Below, piece by piece: positions 28,665 to 37,376 of a DNA stretch of 64,000 bases. The stretch is from JAFGOG01 sp034429215. Lineage in GTDB: Bacteria > Chloroflexota > Anaerolineae > JAAYZQ01. The stretch is taken from assembly GCA_034429215.1 (NCBI GenBank), contig DAOUGI010000016.1, forward strand, positions 24,789 to 88,788, in the 5' to 3' direction. Numbering within the stretch: the first letter of the stretch is position 1; every line of letters starts with the position of its first letter. The notes below the pieces were generated by a model. That model worked only from the letters and a program-made list of their open reading frames with translations. It made no database searches and was not told the DNA's origin. A program made the position numbers and the translations under genes.

Positions 28665-28698
28665 GGGAAGCCAGAGACGCCATTGTCCCTGACTTCCC
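28665..28698 (-). promoter_or_regulatory. Strong intercistronic stem-loop downstream of etfA
   Basis: Fourteen-base arms (28665-28678 and 28685-28698) pair with only two G-T-type wobbles around a six-base loop. On the minus strand it is followed by GCTTTTCC, so partial termination or mRNA 3'-end protection for the upstream segment is likely. Confidence 0.65.
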
Positions 28699-28727
28699 AC
28701 TTGTTCCAGCCAATCGCAAGCCGAAAA

Positions 28728-29786
28728 CTACCTGGTCAATGCCTGCAGCATGGCTGGCAGGATCTGACGAGCGTCCCCTACCACGGCGTAATTTGCTACC
28801 TTCATGATAGGCGCCTTTTCGTCAGCGTTGATTGCGACGACAAGCTTGCTGTTGCGGATGCCGAAATAGTGGTGGATGTCGCCCGATAACCCGCAGGCGA
28901 TGTACAGGTCGGGAGCAACCGTCTCACCCCCGATGCCAACTACCTGTTCTTCGGCGATCCAGCCTTCGTCGAGAGCGCCGCGTGTGCCGGCCACCACACC
29001 GCCCAGGGCTGCAGCAAGTTGCTCGGCAAGGGCAAAACCTTCAGCATCGCCGAGCCCTCGCCCGGCCGATACGACGATCTTGGCCTTGCGCAGCGGCACG
29101 GAGGGCTTGTCGACGGCGGCGTCCATGTTGACCCATGTCAGCCGGCCTGCTGCATCAGACAGGTCTGCTTCTACCTCCTGCACCTCGCCGGAGCGGTAGG
29201 CATCCTGGCTTGGAGTGCGGAAGTAACCGGGCTGCAGAGTGGCCATTTGAGGTCGCGCTTCAGAGCAGGCCAGCGTGTTGAACATCTCGCCGCCCAGGAT
29301 CTGGAAGGTGCCCAGCAGAAGCCGCTCTGACATGTCGATCTCTACCTTGACGCAGTGGCTGATCAGTCCGGTGTTCAGGCGCTGCGCCAGCCGGGGCGCC
29401 AGGTCGTTGCCCAGCGCTGTGGCGCCCAGCAGCAGAATCTCTGGGCGATATTGGTTTACCAGGTCGGCCAGAGCCTTGGTATAGGTCTCTGGTTGGTACT
29501 CGTTCAGGGCTGGGGTACCGGCCGTCAGAACCTTGTCGGCGCCGTACGCGATCAGCTCTTGTGCCGATGGTACAGCCTGTTCACCCAACAGCACGCCGAA
29601 CACATACACACCGATTTGATCGGCCATGTCGCGGGCCTGCCCCATCGTTTGCACGGTGGCCGGGGTGAGCGCCCCGTTCAGAGTCTCGGCCACCACCCAG
29701 ATGTTGCGGTAACCTGTGCCGACTTGGTCAACGACTTCTCTACCAACCTGTTCTTCAATCCACGAGTCGAGATAGCCAAAGTCCAT
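28728..29786 (-). CDS. etfA: Electron transfer flavoprotein alpha subunit
   Basis: A 352-residue FAD-binding subunit that accepts electrons from acyl-CoA dehydrogenases. The N-terminal domain has ILLLGATALGNDLAPRLAQRL. The C-terminal FAD domain has VSAGRGLGDAEGF, DLYIACGLSGDIHHYFGIRNSKLVVAINADEKAPIMKVA and VGDARQILPAML. The canonical SGAIQH box is SGDIHH here, a small departure. It follows etfB by 13 bases and lies below two acyl-CoA dehydrogenases. The downstream quinone oxidoreductase (ETF-QO or EtfABCX partners) is not in the window. Confidence 0.93.
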   Translation of the reverse strand: MDFGYLDSWIEEQVGREVVDQVGTGYRNIWVVAETLNGALTPATVQTMGQARDMADQIGVYVFGVLLGEQAVPSAQELIAYGADKVLTAGTPALNEYQPETYTKALADLVNQYRPEILLLGATALGNDLAPRLAQRLNTGLISHCVKVEIDMSERLLLGTFQILGGEMFNTLACSEARPQMATLQPGYFRTPSQDAYRSGEVQEVEADLSDAAGRLTWVNMDAAVDKPSVPLRKAKIVVSAGRGLGDAEGFALAEQLAAALGGVVAGTRGALDEGWIAEEQVVGIGGETVAPDLYIACGLSGDIHHYFGIRNSKLVVAINADEKAPIMKVANYAVVGDARQILPAMLQALTR

Positions 29787-29799
29787 TTTCGCCTCCCGC

Positions 29800-30579
29800 C
29801 TAGCCGATGACCTTTTGTAGCTTGAGCGCGGTAATCAGCTCGTGCGCCGCGCTCGCCGGAGCACCCTTGACCTGTTCGCCCACCGGCAGCGGTGGCGGAA
29901 AGCTCTCACCTCGGAAGGCAAGCAACGGCTTTAGAGCTGCTTCGTCCAAGCCGAGATCGACAGCGTTCCAGGTCGTCACCTGCCATTCGCGATAGGCGTT
30001 CATGATGCGCGCACCGTGGGCGTAACGGGCCGGGAAGGCCTCTGGCGCCACGGTGACCACTGCCGGCAGCACGGCTCGCACGACTGCATAACCGCTGCCC
30101 CAACGCCGCGTGGCCTGGATCGCGTCCTGCTCGCCGGTCAGTGCATGTACGTCGGTTACTTGGGCATAGTCGAGCGCTTCTGCCAAGCGAGGGCCGATCT
30201 GGCCAGCACCCGTGTCGCCCGACTCGCGCCCGGTCACGATCAGATCGGCGCCGCCCAGCTTCTGAACTGCTGCGGCCAGCACGGATGCTGTCACCGGGAT
30301 GTCGGCCTGGTTAAAGGCCTCGTCGCTCAATAGGTAGGCTGCGTCGCAGCCCATGGCCAGCGCCTCGCGCAACGCTTCTTCGACCTGGAGCTTGCCCAGG
30401 CTGAGGGCGATAACCTCTGCTCCACCTGTGTCTTTGAGCCTCAGCGCTGCCTCCAGAGCCGCCTTGCCGTCTGGCCCGACGATATACTCCTCGCGGTTGA
30501 TGAACATCTTTTCCTTGTCGCGCCGGATGAGGATCCCAGTCGGATCTAGTACCTGTTTGATCAGTACGATTATCTTCAT
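29800..30579 (-). CDS. etfB: Electron transfer flavoprotein beta subunit
   Basis: A 259-residue protein with the ETF beta pattern: IIVLIKQVLDPTG at the start, YIVGPDGKAALEAALRLKD, EVIALSLGKLQVEEALREALAMGCDAAYLL, and the AMP/FAD-interaction loop DLIVTGRESGDTGAGQIGPRLAE. It forms a heterodimer with the EtfA encoded immediately downstream. It starts 16 bases after an acyl-CoA dehydrogenase gene, its probable electron donor. Confidence 0.93.
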   Translation of the reverse strand: MKIIVLIKQVLDPTGILIRRDKEKMFINREEYIVGPDGKAALEAALRLKDTGGAEVIALSLGKLQVEEALREALAMGCDAAYLLSDEAFNQADIPVTASVLAAAVQKLGGADLIVTGRESGDTGAGQIGPRLAEALDYAQVTDVHALTGEQDAIQATRRWGSGYAVVRAVLPAVVTVAPEAFPARYAHGARIMNAYREWQVTTWNAVDLGLDEAALKPLLAFRGESFPPPLPVGEQVKGAPASAAHELITALKLQKVIG

Positions 30580-30594
30580 AGATCTTGCTCCTTA

Positions 30595-31761
30595 CTACGA
30601 AGGTATCCGCACGCCGTAGGGCCGGAAGAGGTTGCTGGCCAAGACGATGCGCTGGATTTCGTTGGTGCCTTCAAAGATCTCGGCGATGCGGGCGTCGCGA
30701 TAAGCCCGTTCCACCCAGTAATCCCGGCTGTAGCCCAGGGCACCGTGGATCTGCACCGCTTTGTTGATGCATCGGGAAGCCACCTCAGAACCGTACAGTT
30801 TGCAGATAGCGGCTTCCTTGATGTGCGGCTGATGGGTATCGATCAACCAAGCGGTGCGGTAGATCATCGAGCGCAGCGCCTCGATCTCTGCGGCCATGTC
30901 GGCAATCATAAAGTAGATCGACTGCTTGGTGGCGACCGGCGCGCCGAACTGCTCACGGGCCATGGCCCACTCCATGCAACCGTCCATCGCTGCCTGTGCG
31001 CCGCCCAGGCAGGCTGCACCCAGGCTGGCCCGCCCGATGTCCAACGACTTCATGAAGGTCAGGAACCCGGCACCGAATTGCCCCAGCACGTTTTCCTTGG
31101 GCACGCGCACATCCTGAAACACGCACTCGGCAGTGGAACTGCCGCGGATGCCCATCTTGTTTTCCAGACTGCCGATGCTGAACCCAGGGGTGTCGGTCTC
31201 GACGATAAAGGCAGTGATGCCACCGTAAGCGCCGAGTGATGGGTCGGTCACGGCCATGACGGTCATGATACCGGCGATGTCGCCGTTGGTGATAAACACC
31301 TTGGCTCCGTTGATCACAAAGTGGTTTCCGTCTCGCACCGCCGTGGTTTTGATCGCCGCCGCATCGGAACCGGCTTGGGCCTCGGTCAGGCCAAAGGCGC
31401 CGACGAGCTTGCCACTGGCCAGCGGCACCAGGAATTTCTGCTTTTGCTCTTCGGTCCCGTCCAGGTAAATGGACATTGCAGCGATGCCGATATGGGCGCC
31501 GATGACCGTGGCAGTGCTGGTGCATATCCGTCCCAGCTCTTCCATCATGATGCAGTAGCCCATCTCGCCGCCGCCCATACCGCCATACTTTTGCGGAAAG
31601 GGCACGCCCATAAGCCCGAGAGCAGCCGCCTTTTTGATCGTCTCAAACGGCACCCGGTGCTCGCGGTCCACAACCTTGGCCAGCGGCTTGACCTCATTCT
31701 CGGCAAAGTCGCGCACCATCCGTCGGAAAAGCTGATATTCTTTGGGGAAGCTAAAGTCCAT
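30595..31761 (-). CDS. Acyl-CoA dehydrogenase (first of a pair)
   Basis: A 388-residue FAD enzyme that introduces the 2,3 double bond into acyl-CoA. Visible are AFGLTEAQAGSDAAAIKTTA (FAD/substrate loop), VFITNGDIAGIM, KMGIRGSSTAECVFQDVRVP and a C-terminal IFEGTNEIQRIVLASNLF. The last segment carries the usual catalytic Glu of the short/medium-chain class. It is paralogous to the next gene and feeds the ETF encoded beside it. Confidence 0.93.
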   Translation of the reverse strand: MDFSFPKEYQLFRRMVRDFAENEVKPLAKVVDREHRVPFETIKKAAALGLMGVPFPQKYGGMGGGEMGYCIMMEELGRICTSTATVIGAHIGIAAMSIYLDGTEEQKQKFLVPLASGKLVGAFGLTEAQAGSDAAAIKTTAVRDGNHFVINGAKVFITNGDIAGIMTVMAVTDPSLGAYGGITAFIVETDTPGFSIGSLENKMGIRGSSTAECVFQDVRVPKENVLGQFGAGFLTFMKSLDIGRASLGAACLGGAQAAMDGCMEWAMAREQFGAPVATKQSIYFMIADMAAEIEALRSMIYRTAWLIDTHQPHIKEAAICKLYGSEVASRCINKAVQIHGALGYSRDYWVERAYRDARIAEIFEGTNEIQRIVLASNLFRPYGVRIPS

Positions 31762-31780
31762 AGGTTTCTCCCAATCTCAT

Positions 31781-32929
31781 TTAGGGCCGGATCTCCAGTC
31801 CCTTTGCCTTGTAGATATTGCGGGCAATCAGGAACTGTTGAATCTGGCTGGTCCCCTCGATGATCTCCAACGCGCGGCAGTCCCGGTAGTACCTCTCGAT
31901 GGCATAGTCTTTCATGTAGCCATAGCCGCCGTGAACCTGGAGCATTTTATTGGTCACTTCGTAGGCCACGCGGGAGCCGAACAGCTTGGCGATCGACGCT
32001 TCCTGACTAAAGTCCTGCCCAGAGTCGGCCAGCCAAGCGGTGTGGAGTACCAGGGAACGCAGCGCCTCGATCTGGGTCTTGGCGTCGGCGATATAATTCT
32101 GGATGATCTGCTTGAGGGCAATCGGGCCGCCGAACTGGATATGTTCCATGGAAAAATCGACTGCTTCTTCCAGTGCCCGCTCGATGCCACCCAAAGCTAT
32201 CGCTGCCAGCCCTAGACGGCTCAGGTCCAATGCCTTCAGCGCGATCTCCATCCCCTTGCCCTCTGCGCCAAGGCGATTTGCCTCTGGAATGTGGACGCTG
32301 TCAAAGTAGATCGTGTTGGCCGGCACGCCACGCAGGCCGAGTGTCTTTTCCCGATAGCCCACTTTCACACCGGCCGTCTCCGGCTCGACCAGAAAAGCGG
32401 TGATCCCGCCCTCGGCCTTGGCAAAGACCAGGAACAGGCCGGCCAGCGACCCGTTGCTAACCCAGTTTTTGGCTCCGTTCAGCACATAGCCTGACCCGTT
32501 CCGCGTCGCCGTCATCTTGAGTGCCGCTGCGTCCGAACCTGCGCTTGCCTCGGTCAGGGCAAAGGCTCCCAGTTTTTCGCCAAAGGCCAGCGAGTCCAGA
32601 TACTTGCCCTTTTGCTCGTCACTGCCGTACTCCAGTAGCGGCCTGACCACCAGGCAATTGTGCACGCTTAGGATCAGCGCCGTGGACATGTCGGCCCGGC
32701 CCAGCTCTTCGAGCATCAGCGTGAAGGTGTACAAGTCCATGCCGCAGCCTTCGAGCTCCTCAGGGACTAGGGCCGCCCAGAATCCCTGGTCCACTGCCTT
32801 GGCCAGCAGGTCCTCTGGGGGTTCTTCGGCCTGATCGATATGTTCGCCTTTTGGTCGTATCTCTTTTGTGCAAAAATCGGCGAACATCTTTTTGAACATC
32901 AACTGTTCTTCGCTCAAAGTCAAGTCCAT
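31781..32929 (-). CDS. Acyl-CoA dehydrogenase (second of a pair)
   Basis: A 382-residue acyl-CoA dehydrogenase. Motifs are AFALTEASAGSDAAALKMTA, YVLNGAKNWVSNGSLAGLFLVFAK, KTLGLRGVPANTIYFDSVHIP, QVHGGYGYMKDYAIERYYRDCRALEIIEGTSQIQQFLIARNIY. The EGTSQIQ version of the active-site loop keeps the Glu. Together with its neighbour it suggests two chain-length or branched-chain specificities. A perfect 11-bp stem-loop lies upstream. Confidence 0.93.
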   Translation of the reverse strand: MDLTLSEEQLMFKKMFADFCTKEIRPKGEHIDQAEEPPEDLLAKAVDQGFWAALVPEELEGCGMDLYTFTLMLEELGRADMSTALILSVHNCLVVRPLLEYGSDEQKGKYLDSLAFGEKLGAFALTEASAGSDAAALKMTATRNGSGYVLNGAKNWVSNGSLAGLFLVFAKAEGGITAFLVEPETAGVKVGYREKTLGLRGVPANTIYFDSVHIPEANRLGAEGKGMEIALKALDLSRLGLAAIALGGIERALEEAVDFSMEHIQFGGPIALKQIIQNYIADAKTQIEALRSLVLHTAWLADSGQDFSQEASIAKLFGSRVAYEVTNKMLQVHGGYGYMKDYAIERYYRDCRALEIIEGTSQIQQFLIARNIYKAKGLEIRP

Positions 32930-32959
32930 ACGGTCTCCTCCTCAATTCAGGAGATGCTT

Positions 32960-33003
32960 TACCCCGCCAGGGCTCAGCGTGCCATAAAATGACTGGCGGG
33001 GTA
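32960..33003 (-). promoter_or_regulatory. Perfect 11-bp intercistronic stem-loop
   Basis: TACCCCGCCAG (32960-32970) pairs exactly with CTGGCGGGGTA (32993-33003) around a 22-base loop, between the enoyl-CoA hydratase and acyl-CoA dehydrogenase genes. No T-run follows; probably an RNA processing or stability element. Confidence 0.6.
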
Positions 33004-33017
33004 CCAGTGCCCCCGGT

Positions 33018-33809
33018 TTATCTGTCCTTGAACTGCGGCCGGCGCTTTTCCAAAAAGGCCGCCAGTCCTTCGTGCATGTCCTCGGTGGCAGATAGCTTGG
33101 CAAACAGGTCGGCCTCGTTCTTGACCCCGTCGTCCAGACTCATGTCCAGGCCTTCGTTGATCGACTTGATGATCGAAGCCATTGCTACGCCGCCCATCAT
33201 CGACAGGACTTTGGCCCAACGCCTGGCCTCGCTAACGACAGTGCCAACCGGCACTACCTTGTTGACCAGGCCGATGCGGTACGCCTCCTGAGCCTTGATG
33301 TTGTTGCCGGTCAAGATCAGCTCCATGGCGATGCCCTTGCCCACCAGTCGCGTCAGACGCTGGGTGCCACCCCAGCCGGGCATGATCCCCAGCTTGACCT
33401 CCGGCTGACCGAATTGCACCGAATCCTCGGCAATGCGGATGTGGCACGACATGGCCAGCTCATTGCCGCCGCCCAGGCAGTAGGAGCCGTTGATGGCCGC
33501 GATGACCGGCTTGGGCGACTGCTCGATCTTGTTGAACAGCACCTGTCCCTGGCGCACCACGTTGTAAGTGGCCTCGTAGCCCTCCTTGCCCAGTCTGGCG
33601 ATGGTCGGGATGTCAGCTCCGGCTACGAACAGGATGCCTGCGCCGGTGATGATGATTACCTTGACCTGCGGATTGGCCACGCATTCGTCGAATGCGGCAC
33701 TCAAATCCAGCGTGGTCTGTGTGTCAAACGAGTTGGCCGGCGGATGGTTGATGGTGATGATGGCCGTCCGATCCTCGACGGCCAAGTTTACATTCTGATA
33801 CTCACCCAT
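33018..33809 (-). CDS. Enoyl-CoA hydratase/isomerase
   Basis: A 263-residue crotonase-fold enzyme that hydrates trans-2-enoyl-CoA. The CoA pocket and oxyanion hole are in FVAGADIPTIARLG and GSYCLGGGNELAMSCHIRIA. Both catalytic glutamates appear, in GGNELAMSC and in FGQPEVKLGIMPGWGGTQRL. Length is typical. It lies between the 3-hydroxyacyl-CoA dehydrogenase and the acyl-CoA dehydrogenases, supplying the second step of beta-oxidation. Confidence 0.94.
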   Translation of the reverse strand: MGEYQNVNLAVEDRTAIITINHPPANSFDTQTTLDLSAAFDECVANPQVKVIIITGAGILFVAGADIPTIARLGKEGYEATYNVVRQGQVLFNKIEQSPKPVIAAINGSYCLGGGNELAMSCHIRIAEDSVQFGQPEVKLGIMPGWGGTQRLTRLVGKGIAMELILTGNNIKAQEAYRIGLVNKVVPVGTVVSEARRWAKVLSMMGGVAMASIIKSINEGLDMSLDDGVKNEADLFAKLSATEDMHEGLAAFLEKRRPQFKDR

Positions 33810-33870
33810 GTTAGTCTCCTTTCGTTTATCGTGTATCGGGTGCCGGGTGCCACGGTTGGCGCCTGACAGA

Positions 33871-35115
33871 CTAGACTGTATATTCCTTGAACCCGCGCTT
33901 GGTTTTCTTGCCCAGATCGCCGGCGCGAACTTTCTGATACAGGATGTTGACCGGGTGGAATCGCGGTCCCAACTGCTTCTCCAGCTCTTCCAGTTTCTGA
34001 ACCACGACGTCCAAGCCCAGCTCGTCCATGTACTCCAGCGGTCCCATACGGACTGCCTGGCCGCCCTTGTTTACCTGCATGCCGATGCCGGCAATGCAGG
34101 CCATGTCCACATCGTTGACATTGGCGATGTTTTCCTGCACGCACATCGCCGCTTCGTTGAGAAACGGTAACATCAGCCGCTCCATGCTAAAGCTTGTGCC
34201 TTTTTGGACCCCGCCAGCTTCCTGGATCCGCTTGATCATCGCCTCCAGCGGCTCGGCATTGGTTGCCGTGTAGATATAAAACCCGGCGCCGGTTTTCTCG
34301 CCGAATCGCTTGGCCTGAGCCAGCTCGTAGAACAGCTTGGCCGGCTTGACGCGATCGCCATACTGGGAATAGAGGTACTCACCGACGTGAGCGCACACGT
34401 CAATGCCGAGCATGTCCATGAGGAACAGCGGGCCCATCGGCCAGCCAAAACCATCTTTGCCCATCGCTTCGTCCACCTGCTGTGCGGTGGCGGCTCCTTC
34501 TTCCACGGCCAGTACTGCCTCATTGAGGTAGGGCATCAGCAGGCGGTTGACCAGGAAGCCGGGGCATTCTTTGACAATGACCGGGATCTTGCGCAGCTCT
34601 TGGGTGAACTGCTGCACTGTATCGATCGTGTCTTGGTCGGTCTTTTCGCCGGGGATGATCTCCACCAGCTTCATGACGTGAGCCGGGTTGAAAAAGTGCA
34701 TCCCGATCACCTTGTGCGGCCGGCCGGTAGCTGCTCCCATGTCGGTGATCGACAGCGCGGATGTGTTGGAGGCCAAGATCGCCTCGGGCTGGCAAACCTG
34801 GTCCAGTTCCTTGTAGACCATCTGCTTGATCTTCATTACCTCGGGCACCGCTTCGATCACAATATCCACGTCGGAAAAGCTGTCGTAGGTCAGGGAGTAT
34901 TCGATCAACCCCAGCTTTTCCTGGACCTGCCCGGGCGTCATCTTGCCCTTGTCGACACGGTCCTGGTAGATCTTTTCCACGTGCTCGCGGGCCAGGTCTA
35001 GCTGCTTCTGGTCAATATCCTTCACTACTACCGGCAGGCCAGAGTAGGTCACCACCTGGGCAATGCCACCGCCCATCGCGCCGGCTCCAACCACGCCTAC
35101 CTTGAAAATCCACAT
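33871..35115 (-). CDS. 3-hydroxyacyl-CoA dehydrogenase, two C-terminal domains
   Basis: A 414-residue NAD-dependent dehydrogenase oxidising 3-hydroxyacyl-CoA. The Rossmann start is VGVVGAGAMGGGIAQV (about residues 7-22). The catalytic His/Asn region is GMHFFNPAHVMKLVEIIPG and GFLVNRLLMPYLNEAVLAVEEG. A second 3HCDH C-terminal domain follows (RLMLPFLNEAAMCVQENIANVNDVDMACIAG), as in FadB-like enzymes without the crotonase part. The hydratase is the separate gene just downstream. Confidence 0.94.
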   Translation of the reverse strand: MWIFKVGVVGAGAMGGGIAQVVTYSGLPVVVKDIDQKQLDLAREHVEKIYQDRVDKGKMTPGQVQEKLGLIEYSLTYDSFSDVDIVIEAVPEVMKIKQMVYKELDQVCQPEAILASNTSALSITDMGAATGRPHKVIGMHFFNPAHVMKLVEIIPGEKTDQDTIDTVQQFTQELRKIPVIVKECPGFLVNRLLMPYLNEAVLAVEEGAATAQQVDEAMGKDGFGWPMGPLFLMDMLGIDVCAHVGEYLYSQYGDRVKPAKLFYELAQAKRFGEKTGAGFYIYTATNAEPLEAMIKRIQEAGGVQKGTSFSMERLMLPFLNEAAMCVQENIANVNDVDMACIAGIGMQVNKGGQAVRMGPLEYMDELGLDVVVQKLEELEKQLGPRFHPVNILYQKVRAGDLGKKTKRGFKEYTV

Positions 35116-35189
35116 AGTTCCTCCTCTTTTATTACAGGTTGCAGGTTAGAAATCGGAGGGTACCTGTGCGATCTGCGTCAGGGTTGCCC

Positions 35190-35450
35190 TCACCATGTGG
35201 CCAGCGCGATCGCCGCCTCTTGGTTATCCAATCGTACAAAGTAGACCCACTGGTCTGGGTACTTGGCGTAAGCGGCCGCATCGGCCTTGCCCAGTGTGGC
35301 GCCGACGAAATAGTCACCGCTCTCCGGCTCGATTGCAACTACGCCGGTCTGACCTTCCAACCTTGGCTGCAGGTCCTTTAGAAGGGCCTTGGCCTTGGCC
35401 TCGAATGCGTTCCGCACTTTAGTGTCCTGCCACATCGTTACGTCTGCCAT
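35190..35450 (-). CDS. Small conserved-looking protein in the beta-oxidation operon
   Basis: An 86-residue soluble protein with no family I can name securely. The core reads GVVAIEPESGDYFVGATLGKA then KYPDQWVYFVRLDNQEAA, a compact alpha-beta pattern. It recalls small proteins that bind or modulate partner enzymes. I start it at 35450, with AGGAGG eight bases before the ATG, rather than at an upstream ATG inside the thiolase gene. It sits between the thiolase and 3-hydroxyacyl-CoA dehydrogenase genes, so cotranscription is likely; function unknown. Confidence 0.65.
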   Translation of the reverse strand: MADVTMWQDTKVRNAFEAKAKALLKDLQPRLEGQTGVVAIEPESGDYFVGATLGKADAAAYAKYPDQWVYFVRLDNQEAAIALATW

Positions 35451-35460
35451 TGTCCGCCTC

Positions 35461-36651
35461 CTAGCTCCGCTCGATAACGATGGCGCCGCCCATGCCGCCA
35501 CCCACGCAGGCCGTCACCGCGCCCAGCGGTACGTCCCGCTTGATCATCTCATTGACCAACGTCACCACGACGCGCGTGCCGGTGCAGCCCACCGGGTGAC
35601 CCAAGGCGATGGCGCCGCCGTTGACATTGACCTTATTCCAGTCCCATCCCAGCTCCATGCCGCAGGCCATCGTCTGCGAGGCAAATGCCTCGTTGATCTC
35701 GATCAGGTCGAGCTGGCTTACATCGATGCCGGCGCGCTGGCAAGCCTTGGGCAGGGCGTAGGCCGGTCCCAGGCCCATGATCTCGGGCGGTATGGCCGCG
35801 TAGGCATAGCTGCGGATCGCCGCCAGCGGCTGCAGCCCCAACGCTTTGGCCTTGTCTGCGGTCATGACAATAACCGCGGCTGCCCCATCGCTGAGCGGGC
35901 AGGCGTTGGCTGGGGTGACCACCCCGCCTTTCTTGAACACGGTTGGATACATGGCTGCCTTCTGCACGGTCAGCGTGGGGTTGATGCACTCATCCTTGAT
36001 GATGTCCTCGTAGGCCACTTCCTGGCCGGCCACTTTCTTGCTGACCCGCACCGGCATGATCTCTTCGCGGAAGCGTTCCCTGCGGGTGGCCATGAACGCT
36101 TTTTTGTGGCTCTCGACGGCGTACTTGTCCAGCTCCTCGCGGGTGATGTTGTACATCATGGCCAGGTTCTCGGCTGTGTAGCCCATGATCTGGCCACACA
36201 CCGGGTCGGTCAGCCCTTCCCACAGGGTGTCTACGAAGGTATCGTGGCGCAATTTCAGTCCCCACCGGGCGCCACGCACCACGTAGGGGGAGGTGCTCAT
36301 GCTCTCAACGCCGCCGCACAGATACACTTCGCCGTCGCCAGCCTGAATGGCCTGGCAGGCGGCGGTGATCGACTGCATGCTCGACACACAGTTGCGCTGC
36401 ACGGTGTAGCCTGGGACGTTGACCGGCACTCCGGCCATCAAGGCGGCAACCCGCCCGATATTGGGCGCATCGCTCTGCTGGCCGATGCAGCCCAGAATTA
36501 CGTCGTCGATCAACTTGGCGTCGATCCCCGTCCGCTTGATCACTTCTTCGAACACCAAGGCGGCCAGGTGTTGGGCGGTCAGCGTTCGGAACGCGCCGCC
36601 GTGGCTGCCGATGGGGGTCCGCACGCCCCCGACGATGACCACTTTTTTCAT
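35461..36651 (-). CDS. Thiolase (acetyl-CoA acyltransferase), first copy
   Basis: A 396-residue thiolase. The N-terminus is VVIVGGVRTPIGSHGGAFR, the nucleophile is Cys88 in VQRNCVSSMQSI, the His is in NGGAIALGHPVGCTGTRVV, and the second Cys is in CVGGGMGGAIVIE. I choose the ATG at 36651: AAAGGAGG lies just upstream and the start overlaps the tetR stop (ATGA). The gene thus follows its regulator in one translationally coupled unit. It catalyses the last, thiolytic step of beta-oxidation or acetoacetyl-CoA formation. Confidence 0.94.
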   Translation of the reverse strand: MKKVVIVGGVRTPIGSHGGAFRTLTAQHLAALVFEEVIKRTGIDAKLIDDVILGCIGQQSDAPNIGRVAALMAGVPVNVPGYTVQRNCVSSMQSITAACQAIQAGDGEVYLCGGVESMSTSPYVVRGARWGLKLRHDTFVDTLWEGLTDPVCGQIMGYTAENLAMMYNITREELDKYAVESHKKAFMATRRERFREEIMPVRVSKKVAGQEVAYEDIIKDECINPTLTVQKAAMYPTVFKKGGVVTPANACPLSDGAAAVIVMTADKAKALGLQPLAAIRSYAYAAIPPEIMGLGPAYALPKACQRAGIDVSQLDLIEINEAFASQTMACGMELGWDWNKVNVNGGAIALGHPVGCTGTRVVVTLVNEMIKRDVPLGAVTACVGGGMGGAIVIERS

Positions 36652-37316
36652 CCGTCTACCTCCTTTGGTTGTTGACCTTTGAGTCCCGTGATAACTAGAT
36701 TTAACGTTGATTGGTACATGGTTTCCGCATTGTTCTTGAGCATCTTCCGGCGTAGAGGATGGCCCATCAATACCAATACACCGTTCAATGCCGCCCAGAC
36801 AGAGCCGGCCGCCCGCCACGAGTCGTCGACTACGAAGACACCTGTCTCTTTACCCTGCTGAATGGCCTGTGCTACCAGGTCCAACCCATTCAGGCTCTTG
36901 CTCAGCACTTCCTGGTAAAGCTCTGCCGGGATCAATTCCTCAAATCGGCCCCGATCGAAAGCTATCAACAGGCGGTAGTAGTTGGGTTGTGACTGGCAAA
37001 AAGCAAGGTAGCCATTAGTCAAGGCATGCAGTGTGGCTTCGGGGGAGAGCGGTGGTTTGCTGTCGCGTGCGCGTTGCTGCGCGCCTTCCAACTGGACCAG
37101 GAGGAGATTTAGGCCTTCTAAAAGCAAATGAGCAAGGATTGTCTCCTTGCTCTCAAAATACAGATAGATGGTGCCTTTGCTGATTTCGGCCTGGGCAGCG
37201 ACATCGTCCATCGTCGGGCTATGGAAGCCGCGCTCGAAAAATACCTGGCGCGCTGCGTCGAGGATTTCCTGGCGGCGCTGCGCCTTTTCGCGTTCCCGTC
37301 GCTCAGACGAGGTCAC
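36648..37316 (-). CDS. TetR-family transcriptional regulator of the acyl-CoA operon
   Basis: A 222-residue repressor-type protein. The N-terminal HTH is typical TetR: RRQEILDAARQVFFERGFHSPTMDDVAAQAEISKGTIYLYFESKETIL (about residues 15-62). The rest is a helical ligand-binding domain, likely responding to an acyl-CoA as FadR/PaaR-like TetR regulators do. Start is GTG with GAGGAGGG upstream. It is the first gene of the beta-oxidation operon and overlaps the thiolase by four bases. Overlapping palindromes across its promoter start site suggest autoregulation of the whole operon. Confidence 0.92.
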   Translation of the reverse strand: MTSSERREREKAQRRQEILDAARQVFFERGFHSPTMDDVAAQAEISKGTIYLYFESKETILAHLLLEGLNLLLVQLEGAQQRARDSKPPLSPEATLHALTNGYLAFCQSQPNYYRLLIAFDRGRFEELIPAELYQEVLSKSLNGLDLVAQAIQQGKETGVFVVDDSWRAAGSVWAALNGVLVLMGHPLRRKMLKNNAETMYQSTLNLVITGLKGQQPKEVDG

Positions 37317-37355
37317 GGCGAATACCCTCCTCGAATGTACGCTGCTAACCCACGG

Positions 37356-37376
37356 TCAGTCGTTGACTGAGAGTCA
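37356..37376. promoter_or_regulatory. Candidate TetR operator, overlapping palindromes
   Basis: TCAGTC-GTT-GACTGA (37356-37370) and TGACT-GAG-AGTCA (37364-37376) overlap. They cover the predicted transcription start and touch the -10 box of the tetR promoter. Confidence 0.65.

Noticed and set aside
35389..36675. 428-codon open frame opposite the thiolase gene
   Set aside because: The minus-strand frame has intact thiolase active-site motifs and a ribosome site; the antisense frame has neither.
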